Under the pieces are notes generated by a model. The model saw only the letters and a list, made by a program, of their open reading frames with translations. It was not told the DNA's origin and did not search any database. From Eubacteriales Family XIII. Incertae Sedis bacterium (lineage in GTDB: Bacteria > Bacillota_A > Clostridia > Peptostreptococcales > Anaerovoracaceae): 6,920 nt of DNA. Each line of letters starts with the position of its first letter. Positions within the stretch are counted from its first letter, which is position 1. Below are positions 1 through 6,611 of this stretch, in pieces. The stretch lies in contig JAITLA010000175.1 of assembly GCA_031278145.1 (NCBI GenBank), forward strand, positions 1 through 6,920, read 5' to 3'. The translations under genes were made by a program, and so were the position numbers.

Positions 1-28
1 TGACATTTCCGCGATTCTTTATTATACT
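1..28 (+). promoter_or_regulatory. Candidate sigma-70-type promoter for the alcohol dehydrogenase operon
   Basis: TGACA at 1-5 would be the last five bases of a TTGACA -35 box whose first base lies just outside the window. TATACT at 23-28 is a good -10 box, and the spacing is 17 bases. Transcription would start near 35 and give a leader of about 195 bases before the dehydrogenase start codon. The stretch is AT-rich compared with its surroundings, as expected for a promoter. Arms TGACAT (1-6) and ATGTCA (37-42) form an inverted repeat that brackets the promoter. This could be an operator but may be chance. The missing first base of the -35 box limits confidence. Confidence 0.45.
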
Positions 29-53
29 GTATCCGGATGTCATTACAAAATTT

Positions 54-135
54 GTGCACGCTTACCGAGCCGGCGCCGCGCGCCCCTCTGCCGGAGGAGC
101 GGTCTTGCGGCACGGGCCTGAACGGCGTGCACGCC
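54..135 (+). other. GC-rich leader segment able to fold into RNA structure
   Basis: GTGCACGC at 54-61 is complementary to GCGTGCAC at 125-132 and could close a domain. Inside it, CCGGC at 70-74 can pair with GCCGG at 90-94. The 12-base stretch GGCGTGCACGCC at 124-135 is itself a perfect palindrome. This may be a structured untranslated leader. I recognise no known riboswitch class in it, and GC-rich sequence often yields such pairings by chance. Confidence 0.25.
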
Positions 136-138
136 TCA

Positions 139-160
139 CCTTGACCCTTGACGGTCAAGG
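139..160 (+). promoter_or_regulatory. Perfect inverted repeat, candidate regulator binding site
   Basis: CCTTGACC (139-146) and GGTCAAGG (153-160) are perfect 8-base inverted arms around a 6-base centre, CTTGAC. The arms and short spacer resemble operators of MerR-family activators. Some members of that family (the AdhR/NmlR type) control alcohol dehydrogenase genes in response to aldehydes. That link is inference: no regulator gene is visible here. No convincing -10 box lies 17-20 bases after the TTGACC at 141-146. The site is 71 bases upstream of the dehydrogenase start, so it could act as an operator for a nearby promoter or as an RNA hairpin in the leader. Confidence 0.4.
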
Positions 161-230
161 ACATTCTGTGAGATCCGTGTCCGTTTAACAATAAACGCTG
201 TACGAACCATGCAGAAAAGGAGGAGTTGCT

Positions 231-1328
231 ATGAAGATCAAAGCGGCAATCACGCACGAAAAGGGGACGATGTCTTTGGAGGAACTGGAGCTTGCCCCTC
301 CGGGTGAGAAGCAGGTGTTGGTCAGGATGGTGGCCTGCGGCGTCTGCCACACGGACGATGCCGGCATCAACCAGTTGATACCCGTGGCTCTGCCCGCCGT
401 ATTCGGCCACGAGGGGGTGGGCGTGGTCGAGGAACTCGGACCCGGCGTGACCGGCCTGAAAAAAGGCGACCGCGTCATCATGACCTTCCCGTCCTGCGGC
501 GCCTGCGACTACTGCGCGGAGGGGCATCCCTACGCCTGCGACAATCTCAACACCCTCTTCTTCAACGGCAGCTACATCGACGGCACGAAGCGCCTGTCCC
601 AAAACGGCGTGGCGGTTTCCTCCTTCTTCGGACAGGGCGCTTTCGCGACCCACGCCGTCGTGGACGAAAGAAACGCCGTCAAAGCGGACGTTGCCTCGGA
701 CGACGATCTGGCCTACCTCTGCTCGCTCGGCTGCGGCGTGCAGACGGGCGCGGGCGCGGTCCTGAACCGGCTTTGCCCGGAGAAGGGCAGTTCCATCGCC
801 GTGTTCGGCTGCGGCGGCGTCGGCATGAGCGCCGTGATGGGCGCCGCAATCGCGGGCTGCGCTACGATCATCGCCGTGGACGTGGCGCCGTCGCGTCTTG
901 CGATGGCCAAGGAACTCGGCGCCACCCACGCCATCAACGGCAAGGAATGCGACGCGGTGGAGGAAATCCGGAAGATCACGAAGGGCGGCGCGCAGTACAG
1001 CGTGGAATCCTCCGGCGTGCCGGCCCTGACGCTGCAGGCACTGAACTGTCTGCGCCGCGAGGGTACGGCCACCGTGGTCAGCGTGACGGGTCCCGCCGAG
1101 GTCGGCATCGCGCTCGAGCCCATGCTCATGAACAAGAGCGCCACCCTATGCGGTCTGACCGAAGGCGGTTCCAATCCCCCCGTGTTCATCCCGGAGCTTG
1201 TGAAGTATTATCGGGAGGGCAGGCTGCCCGTGGATAAGCTGGTCAAGTTCTACAAGTTCGAGGATATCAAGCAGGCTTTTGCGGATTCGCACAGCGGTGT
1301 CACGATCAAACCGATCCTGCGCTTCTGA
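231..1328 (+). CDS. Zinc-dependent alcohol dehydrogenase (MDR family), probably NAD-linked
   Basis: This 365-residue protein is a medium-chain zinc alcohol dehydrogenase, a cytoplasmic enzyme interconverting alcohols with aldehydes or ketones. The catalytic zinc ligands are visible: Cys39 in GVCHTD, His60-Glu61 in GHE, and Cys168 in LGCGV. The structural-zinc lobe is intact, with Cys89, Cys92, Cys95 and Cys103. The Rossmann fold follows, with GCGGVG at 193-198. Asp217 at the end of the second strand favours NAD over NADP. Length is normal for the family. The layout recalls benzyl- or aryl-alcohol and class III-like dehydrogenases, but substrate cannot be read from sequence. The ATG lies 7 bases after a strong AAGGAGG (217-223), which fixes the start. 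The aldehyde oxidoreductase gene follows after 98 bases, suggesting that the two enzymes act in sequence on one substrate. Confidence 0.93.
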   Translation: MKIKAAITHEKGTMSLEELELAPPGEKQVLVRMVACGVCHTDDAGINQLIPVALPAVFGHEGVGVVEELGPGVTGLKKGDRVIMTFPSCGACDYCAEGHPYACDNLNTLFFNGSYIDGTKRLSQNGVAVSSFFGQGAFATHAVVDERNAVKADVASDDDLAYLCSLGCGVQTGAGAVLNRLCPEKGSSIAVFGCGGVGMSAVMGAAIAGCATIIAVDVAPSRLAMAKELGATHAINGKECDAVEEIRKITKGGAQYSVESSGVPALTLQALNCLRREGTATVVSVTGPAEVGIALEPMLMNKSATLCGLTEGGSNPPVFIPELVKYYREGRLPVDKLVKFYKFEDIKQAFADSHSGVTIKPILRF

Positions 1329-1426
1329 GTGCTTACCGCGCAATCTTTGAACCGTAAACCTTTGGATATCGCTTCCGATTCAAATTTCGTGCGACAGCAT
1401 TTTTGAGATGAAGAAAGGAAATCGCC
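1329..1426 (+). other. Spacer between alcohol dehydrogenase and aldehyde oxidoreductase genes
   Basis: This 98-base gap is less GC-rich than the flanking genes. I see no rho-independent terminator in it; the only arms are TTTGAA (1346-1351) and TTCAAA (1379-1384), short and far apart. No convincing -35/-10 pair was found either. It ends with AAAGGA at 1414-1419, the ribosome binding site of the next gene. Co-transcription of the two genes is therefore the simplest reading, though a weak internal promoter cannot be excluded. Confidence 0.5.
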
Positions 1427-4258
1427 ATGAAGCTTGCACGGTTCACACTCATTATCAACGGCGTAGAACGCTTCGTCCTCTGCGATCCGGAGAAGGATTC
1501 CCTCGCGGTCGCCCTGCGGCGTTACGGACTGACGGGCGTCAAGATCGGCTGCGGCACGGGCGTGTGCGGGGCCTGCACCGTCCTCCTGAACGGCGCCCCG
1601 GTGCGCGCCTGCACGCGAAGGATGAAAAACGTCAAGGAGCACAGCACCGTGCTGACGATTGAGGGCATCGGCGCCCCGGGGCGCCTGCATCCGCTGCAAC
1701 AGGCCTTTATCACCCACGGCGGCACGCAATGCGGCTTCTGCGCGCCGGGTTTCATCGTTTCGGCCCACGCCCTGCTCGCGGAGAATCCCGCGCCCACGCG
1801 CGAGGCGGTGCGCGCGTGGTTCAAGAAACACCGGAACATCTGCCGCTGCACCGGCTACAAGCCCATCGTGGACTCCGTCATGGAGGCGGCCGCCGTCCTG
1901 CGCGGCGAAAAGACGATGCGGGACATCACCTACGATTTTGAGGGGGAAAAGGAGATTTACGGTTCCAAGCACCCCAGACCGACCTCCCTCGCGAAGGTCT
2001 GCGGCCTCGCGGATTACGGCGACGACATCAAGCTGAAGATGCCGGAGGGCACGGCGCATCTGGCCGTCGTGATCTCCGAGGTCCCGCACGCGCGGATCCT
2101 GCGCATAGACACGGAAGAGGCGGAGGGCATGCCGGGCGTCATCAAGGTGATGACGGCCAAGGACGTCAAAGGCTCGAACAACGCCGACGCGCCGGCCGTG
2201 GTGCCGCGGCAAAAGGGCAAGGGCGTCACCGTGTTCCCGATCCTGGCGGACAAGGTGATCAACAAGCGCGGCGATGTCGTGGCGCTCGTGGCCGCGGACA
2301 CGGAGGAACACGCGCGCGAGGCGGCGAAACGCGTAAAGCAGGACCTCGAGCCGCTGCCGGCCTACAAGAGCCTTCTCGAATCCGTCATGCCAAACGCGAT
2401 CCAGCTGCACGAAACGCTGCCGAACTTCTTCATGGAACAGCCCGTGTTCAAGGGGAAGGACACGGCGGAGCTGTTTGAGGACGCGCCCTTCGTCGCCGAA
2501 GGCAGCTTCCATTCGCAGCACGAGCCGCATCTGCCCATAGAGCCCGACACCGTGCAGGGCTACATCGGCGCCGACGGTCTGCTGACCCTGCAGTGCAAGT
2601 CGCAGTCCATCGGTGAAAACCTCGAAACGGTTTCCGAGAGCTGCGGCATTCCGGCGGACCGGCTGCGCATCATCATGAACCCGACGGGCGGTTCCTTCGG
2701 CTATTCGACGACCGCCAACATCCTGGGGCTCGTCACGACGGCGGTGCAGAACCTCGACATGCCCGTCACCCTGACCCTGCGCTACGACGAATTCAATCAC
2801 ATTACGGGCAAGCGCTCCGCCACCTTCACAAACGGCCGGATCGCCTGCGACGCGGAGGGCAAGATCATCGCGGCGGAATACGATCTGGGCCTCGACCACG
2901 GCGCCTACGCCAATCTGGCGGGGAAGATCTTCAACAACCTCGTGTCCGTCGGCTTCCACGGCTACAATGTGCCCAATTTCAAGGCCTTGGCGCGCGGCGC
3001 CTCGTCGAACAACGCCTTCTGCACGGCCTACCGGGGCTTCGGCGCGCCGCAGGCCTACACCACGACGGAAGCGCTCATAGACATGATCGCCGAAAAGGCG
3101 GGCATGGACCCGTGGGAATTCCGCCACAAGAACGCGGCTCGGCCCGGCGATCTCACGATCAACAGCCGTCCCTACCACGACTACCTCTACCCCTCCATGC
3201 TCGAGAAGATCAAACCGCACTACGACCGTTACAAGGCGGAGGCGGAGGCCGCAAGGGCCGAGGGTCGGCATGTCGGCGTCGGACTTGGCATGGGTGGCTT
3301 CATCATCACAATCGGCATGTTCGACTCCGCCGAGGTCGCGCTCGAGCTGAATCCCGACGGGAGCTTCACCCATTACAACACGTGGGAGGACGTCGGACAG
3401 GGCGGCGACATCGGCGCGTTGGTCCACGCGGTCAAGGCGCTCGCGCCGCTCGGCGTCAAGGCCGACCGGGTGCGCCTCGTCATGAACGACAGCAAGACCT
3501 GCCCGGACACGGGACTGGCCGCCGCAAGCCGCTCGCACTACATGGGCGGCAACGCCACGATAGACGCCGCGGAGAAGCTCATGAACGCGATGAAAAAGCC
3601 CGACGGAAGCTACCGCACATACGATGAAATGGCGGCGGAGGGCATACCCACAAAATACGTGGGCCACTACGATCAAGCCAACATCGGTCTGCCGCCGGGG
3701 CTGGACCCGAACACGGGCGAGGGCGAGAAGAACCCGACCTACATGTACGGCGTCAATCTGGCGCAGGTCGAGGTTGACGTGAACACCGGAAAGACGACCG
3801 TGCTGAAATTCGCCTGCGTCGCCGACGTGGGCGTGATCGGCAGCAGACAGGCCGTCGAGGGGCAAGCCTACGGCGGAATCTCCCACAGCATCGGCTTCGC
3901 GCTCAGCGAGGATTACGACGGGCTTGACAAGCAGGGCAACATGGTGGGCTGCGGCATCCCCGAGATCACGGACATCCCCGACGAGATCGACCTGATCTTC
4001 GTCGAAACCCCGCGCCCCGCCGGTCCGCACGGATCCTGCGGCTGCTCGGAGGACTTCCAAAGCTCGAACCACATGGCCGTCGTCAACGCGATCCACAACG
4101 CCTGCGGCGTCCGCGTCTACGCCCTGCCCGCGACGCCGGACAAGGTCAAGGAGGGCTGGGAGCGGAAGCAACGCGGCGAGGACCTTACGCCGCCCAAATA
4201 CTTCCTCGGCTCCGACTTCGAGGATGAGCTGGAGATGATTCGGGCGAATCCCATTTAG
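1427..4258 (+). CDS. mop: Mop-type molybdopterin aldehyde oxidoreductase
   Basis: This 943-residue protein belongs to the xanthine oxidase family and closely follows the Desulfovibrio gigas aldehyde oxidoreductase (about 907 residues), which oxidises aldehydes to acids with water as oxygen source. A plant-type [2Fe-2S] domain comes first, with Cys42, Cys47, Cys50 and Cys62. An all-helical [2Fe-2S] domain follows, with Cys102, Cys105, Cys139 and Cys141. These lie two residues from the D. gigas positions. No FAD domain is present, so electrons must leave to another protein. The molybdopterin part begins near residue 175 and includes GGSFGY (421-426), AYRGFGAPQ with Arg536, and EGQAYGG (811-817). 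Glu875, in GSCGCSE, is the expected catalytic base. The cofactor is presumably molybdopterin cytosine dinucleotide. No signal peptide is seen, so the enzyme is cytoplasmic. The ATG has AAAGGA 7 bases upstream. A purine or nicotinate hydroxylase is possible but less likely given the fused layout and alcohol dehydrogenase neighbour. Confidence 0.92.
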   Translation: MKLARFTLIINGVERFVLCDPEKDSLAVALRRYGLTGVKIGCGTGVCGACTVLLNGAPVRACTRRMKNVKEHSTVLTIEGIGAPGRLHPLQQAFITHGGTQCGFCAPGFIVSAHALLAENPAPTREAVRAWFKKHRNICRCTGYKPIVDSVMEAAAVLRGEKTMRDITYDFEGEKEIYGSKHPRPTSLAKVCGLADYGDDIKLKMPEGTAHLAVVISEVPHARILRIDTEEAEGMPGVIKVMTAKDVKGSNNADAPAVVPRQKGKGVTVFPILADKVINKRGDVVALVAADTEEHAREAAKRVKQDLEPLPAYKSLLESVMPNAIQLHETLPNFFMEQPVFKGKDTAELFEDAPFVAEGSFHSQHEPHLPIEPDTVQGYIGADGLLTLQCKSQSIGENLETVSESCGIPADRLRIIMNPTGGSFGYSTTANILGLVTTAVQNLDMPVTLTLRYDEFNHITGKRSATFTNGRIACDAEGKIIAAEYDLGLDHGAYANLAGKIFNNLVSVGFHGYNVPNFKALARGASSNNAFCTAYRGFGAPQAYTTTEALIDMIAEKAGMDPWEFRHKNAARPGDLTINSRPYHDYLYPSMLEKIKPHYDRYKAEAEAARAEGRHVGVGLGMGGFIITIGMFDSAEVALELNPDGSFTHYNTWEDVGQGGDIGALVHAVKALAPLGVKADRVRLVMNDSKTCPDTGLAAASRSHYMGGNATIDAAEKLMNAMKKPDGSYRTYDEMAAEGIPTKYVGHYDQANIGLPPGLDPNTGEGEKNPTYMYGVNLAQVEVDVNTGKTTVLKFACVADVGVIGSRQAVEGQAYGGISHSIGFALSEDYDGLDKQGNMVGCGIPEITDIPDEIDLIFVETPRPAGPHGSCGCSEDFQSSNHMAVVNAIHNACGVRVYALPATPDKVKEGWERKQRGEDLTPPKYFLGSDFEDELEMIRANPI

Positions 4259-4270
4259 GCCCCGGTCCCC

Positions 4271-4302
4271 GATCCCCGCTCGCGCGGGATCGAATCGATT
4301 TT
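4271..4302 (+). other. Weak hairpin after the aldehyde oxidoreductase gene, doubtful terminator
   Basis: CCCGC (4275-4279) and GCGGG (4284-4288) form a 5-base stem with a 4-base loop, and GAT (4271-4273) with ATC (4289-4291) extend it past one bulged base. A short TTTT lies at 4299-4302, seven bases beyond the stem. The gap and short T run make this a poor terminator; at most it would reduce transcription into the next gene. Confidence 0.25.
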
Positions 4303-4313
4303 ACCCGCGATGC

Positions 4314-4345
4314 GGCCGGCGGCGGAACCCGTTCCGCCGCCGGCC
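4314..4345 (+). repeat. Strong perfect hairpin between genes 2 and 3
   Basis: Arms at 4314-4328 and 4331-4345 are perfect 15-base inverted complements, all GC except for AA/TT near the loop. In RNA this is a very stable stem of about 14 pairs with a 4-base loop. No T run follows, so it is not a classical terminator. It ends 30 bases before the next start codon and about 19 bases before its Shine-Dalgarno site. Likely roles are protecting or processing the operon mRNA, or lowering expression of the downstream genes relative to the aldehyde oxidoreductase. Confidence 0.6.
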
Positions 4346-4375
4346 ATGCGATGCGAAAACGGAGGGAGGTGACGT

Positions 4376-6607
4376 ATGGAACTTGCGGACGCGACTGCCC
4401 ATACAGCGGAATGCTTTCACGGCGAGGCCGCATCCTGCTCCTTTGTGTGCCCCTTCGGCCTCGATATCCGCGGCCTTCTCGAGAAGGCGGGCAAGGGTCG
4501 GTGGGCTGCGGCCCACCGGCAGCTGCGTGACGCCCTCGTGTTCCCCTCGGTCGCAAACGCGCTGTGCGAGGCCCCCTGCGAGGCACACTGCCAGCGCATA
4601 TGCATCGGCGATGAAGCGGTCGCCATACGCGACGTGGAAGCGGCCTGCATCGCTTTTGCGAAGAACAAGAAGCCCGAAACCTACGCCATTCCGAAGAAGG
4701 ACAAGCGCGTCGCAATCGTCGGCGCGGGAACGGCGGGGCTCGCCTGCGCGCTCGGCCTCGCGCGGAAGAAGTTTCACGTCACCGTGTTCGAGCGGGAAGC
4801 CGTCCTCGGCGGCTTCATCAACGCCGACGCGCGGGCGGCGGCCTTTCGGGAGGAGATCCGGCTGTCGCTCTCCGTGGAGGACATCGATTTCCGCTATGAA
4901 ACGCCCGTCACGGACCTGACGCCGCTGCTGCGCGACTTCGACGCCATATACGTCGCGACGGGTAAGGACGGCAAGGACTTCGGCCTTCTCCCGAGCCGGA
5001 ACGAGTCGCTCTTCACCTGCGACGCGGACAAGGTCTTTCTCGGCGGCATGCTCTGCGGCATGAGCCCGGCCGAGGGGATGGCGGCGGGCCCGCGCGTCGC
5101 GCGCATCATGGAAAGCTTCCTGCTGACGGGCAGGGCCGCCTTGTTCGACGCCTACGACAAGACGCGCCGCGAGCATATCCTGCGTCACGCGGGCCGGCCT
5201 TCCCTTCCCCGCGTCAAAGCCGCCGCGGGCGTCTACACGGAAGAGGAAGCGAAGCGGGAAGCCGCGCGCTGCTGGGGCTGCGACTGCCGCTATTGCCTTT
5301 CGGGCTGTGAGATGCTCGATCTGTTCCGCAAGGACCCGCACAAGATCGCGGTCGAGGCCTACACGGACACGAAGGCCAACCCGCCCTTCGCAACCTGCTC
5401 GCTCACGCGGCAGACCTATTCCTGCAATGTCTGCGGCCACTGCAAGGCCGTATGCCCCGCAGGCGTGGACATCGGCACCCTGCTTCAAAGGACGCGCGCC
5501 GCGCGCAGGGAGGCGGGCACGCACATCCCCCTGCACGATTTCTGGATGCGCGAAATGGAATTCCACGGCGACACGGCGGCTTTTTTCAGCCTTCCCGAGG
5601 GGAAGCGGCGCTGCGAATACATCTTCTTTCCGGGCTGCCGGCTCGGCGCCGCAAGGCCCGCGCACGTATTCCGCACCCACGACTTTCTCTCCGAAAGGTA
5701 CGGGGCGGGGATATTCCAAAGCTGCTGCGGGGCGCCCGCCTACTGGGCCGGGGAGGATGAGGCGCTGCGGCGCCTGACGGAACGCATTCGCGCCGTGTGG
5801 ATCGAAACCGGCCGGCCGATCTTCGTCTTCGCCTGCGCCTACTGCGGCAAGCTGTTCGACCTCTTCCTGCCGGAAATCGAGAAGCTGCCGCTGTACGCCC
5901 TCCTGCCCGAGGGGGATATCCCGCGCTTCGAGGCCGCAGAGCGCATGGCGGTCTTCGACCCCTGCGCCGCCCGCGGCGACGCGCGCATGCGGGCGAGCGT
6001 GCGGAGCATCGCCGAAAAAGCGGGCGTGACCGCAATCGAATTGCCGGAGAAGCACCGCTGCTGCGGTTACGGCGGCCATATGCGAACGGCCAACCCCGCG
6101 CTCTACGAACAAATCGCGGACAAGCGCGCGGCTGCGAGCGCGCTGCCCTACATCGTGTACTGCGCGAACTGCCGCGACGTGTTTGCCGAGAGGGGAAAGA
6201 CCTGCGTCCACATACTCGATCTCGCCTTCGGTCTGCCCGCACCGGAAAGGATGCCGACCTTGCAAGAAAAACGCGACAACGCCCTCGCGATCAAGCGCGC
6301 CTTGGCCTCACCGGGTGAAGGCGCCGCGCCCCCGCCGCGCGCGTGGGACGGGATCCGGCTCGTGCTACGCGAGGGCCTCCTCGCCGAAATGGACCGAAAA
6401 CTGATCCTGACGGACGATCTGAAAGAGGCGATCCACCTCGCGGAGGACGCCGGGGAGTTCTTCATCGACGAAACGGACGGGATGCGGCAGTGCCGGATCG
6501 TGAGGCCGAACATCACCCACTGGGTGCGTTACAGGGCCTTGGAGCCCGACGCGTATGAGGTCTTTGACGCCTACTTCCACCGCATGCGCTTCGACGCGGA
6601 GGCTTGA
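4376..6607 (+). CDS. FAD/Fe-S/CCG-domain redox protein (pyridine nucleotide-disulfide oxidoreductase/dicluster-binding type)
   Basis: This 743-residue protein has several redox modules in one chain. Residues 1-95 resemble the N-terminal Fe-S domain of glutamate synthase small subunit, with Cys21, Cys25 and the series Cys64, Cys68, Cys72, Cys76. An FAD fold begins at GAGTAG (116-121), with Glu139 ending the second strand, and closes near GGMLCG (223-228). The NAD(P)H domain usually inserted there seems absent. A dicluster ferredoxin-like part has Cys299, Cys302, Cys304, Cys307, Cys311, then Cys350, Cys353, Cys356, Cys360. Two CCG domains, as in HdrB, follow: Cys421, Cys450-451, Cys487, Cys490, and Cys530, Cys562-563, Cys596, Cys599. 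The last 100 residues form a tail I cannot assign. GGAGG at 4365-4369 sets the start. It resembles, from memory, the DVU1558 family encoded beside Mop enzymes, and is inferred to carry electrons to or from the aldehyde oxidoreductase. The exact partners are unknown. Confidence 0.82.
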   Translation: MELADATAHTAECFHGEAASCSFVCPFGLDIRGLLEKAGKGRWAAAHRQLRDALVFPSVANALCEAPCEAHCQRICIGDEAVAIRDVEAACIAFAKNKKPETYAIPKKDKRVAIVGAGTAGLACALGLARKKFHVTVFEREAVLGGFINADARAAAFREEIRLSLSVEDIDFRYETPVTDLTPLLRDFDAIYVATGKDGKDFGLLPSRNESLFTCDADKVFLGGMLCGMSPAEGMAAGPRVARIMESFLLTGRAALFDAYDKTRREHILRHAGRPSLPRVKAAAGVYTEEEAKREAARCWGCDCRYCLSGCEMLDLFRKDPHKIAVEAYTDTKANPPFATCSLTRQTYSCNVCGHCKAVCPAGVDIGTLLQRTRAARREAGTHIPLHDFWMREMEFHGDTAAFFSLPEGKRRCEYIFFPGCRLGAARPAHVFRTHDFLSERYGAGIFQSCCGAPAYWAGEDEALRRLTERIRAVWIETGRPIFVFACAYCGKLFDLFLPEIEKLPLYALLPEGDIPRFEAAERMAVFDPCAARGDARMRASVRSIAEKAGVTAIELPEKHRCCGYGGHMRTANPALYEQIADKRAAASALPYIVYCANCRDVFAERGKTCVHILDLAFGLPAPERMPTLQEKRDNALAIKRALASPGEGAAPPPRAWDGIRLVLREGLLAEMDRKLILTDDLKEAIHLAEDAGEFFIDETDGMRQCRIVRPNITHWVRYRALEPDAYEVFDAYFHRMRFDAEA

Positions 6608-6611
6608 GGTG
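6598..6611 (+). promoter_or_regulatory. Ribosome binding site that fixes a GTG start
   Basis: GGAGG at 6598-6602 lies inside the last codons of the preceding gene, six bases before a GTG at 6609-6611. The stop codon of the preceding gene is at 6605-6607, one base before this GTG. This favours GTG over the in-frame ATG at 6555, which would overlap the preceding gene by 53 bases and has no comparable site. The arrangement suggests translational coupling. Confidence 0.75.

Noticed and set aside
54..188. A possible leader peptide or tail of an upstream gene: a frame open from the left edge to TAA at 186-188, with GTG at 54 or TTG at 105 (GGAGG at 93-97) as possible starts
   Set aside because: Arginine- and alanine-rich, with no regulatory codon run or recognisable similarity, and it overlaps the candidate promoter and inverted repeat. 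A short leader peptide from TTG 105 cannot be excluded but has no positive support.
1329..1426. A separate promoter for the aldehyde oxidoreductase gene
   Set aside because: TTGAAC at 1347-1352 has no -10 box at a workable distance; GATATC at 1365-1370 is only 12 bases away.
1250..4171. A 973-codon open frame on the - strand opposite the aldehyde oxidoreductase gene
   Set aside because: It mirrors a GC-rich gene with strong third-position bias, which suppresses stops on the other strand. Its product is rich in V, H, R, D and G with no recognisable motif, while the + strand frame has all family residues in place.
4271..4302. Rho-independent terminator after the aldehyde oxidoreductase gene
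   Set aside because: The stem is short and bulged and only four Ts occur, seven bases beyond it. Kept only as a weak hairpin.
4301..6265. A 654-codon open frame on the - strand opposite the large redox gene
   Set aside because: Same cause as above: composition-driven, no domain or motif, and it covers a + strand gene with several intact cysteine motifs.
6555..6608. ATG at 6555 as the start of the small CxxC protein
   Set aside because: It would overlap the preceding gene by 53 bases and lacks a ribosome site, and the added residues look like an out-of-frame read of that gene. The GTG at 6609 has GGAGG at the right distance.
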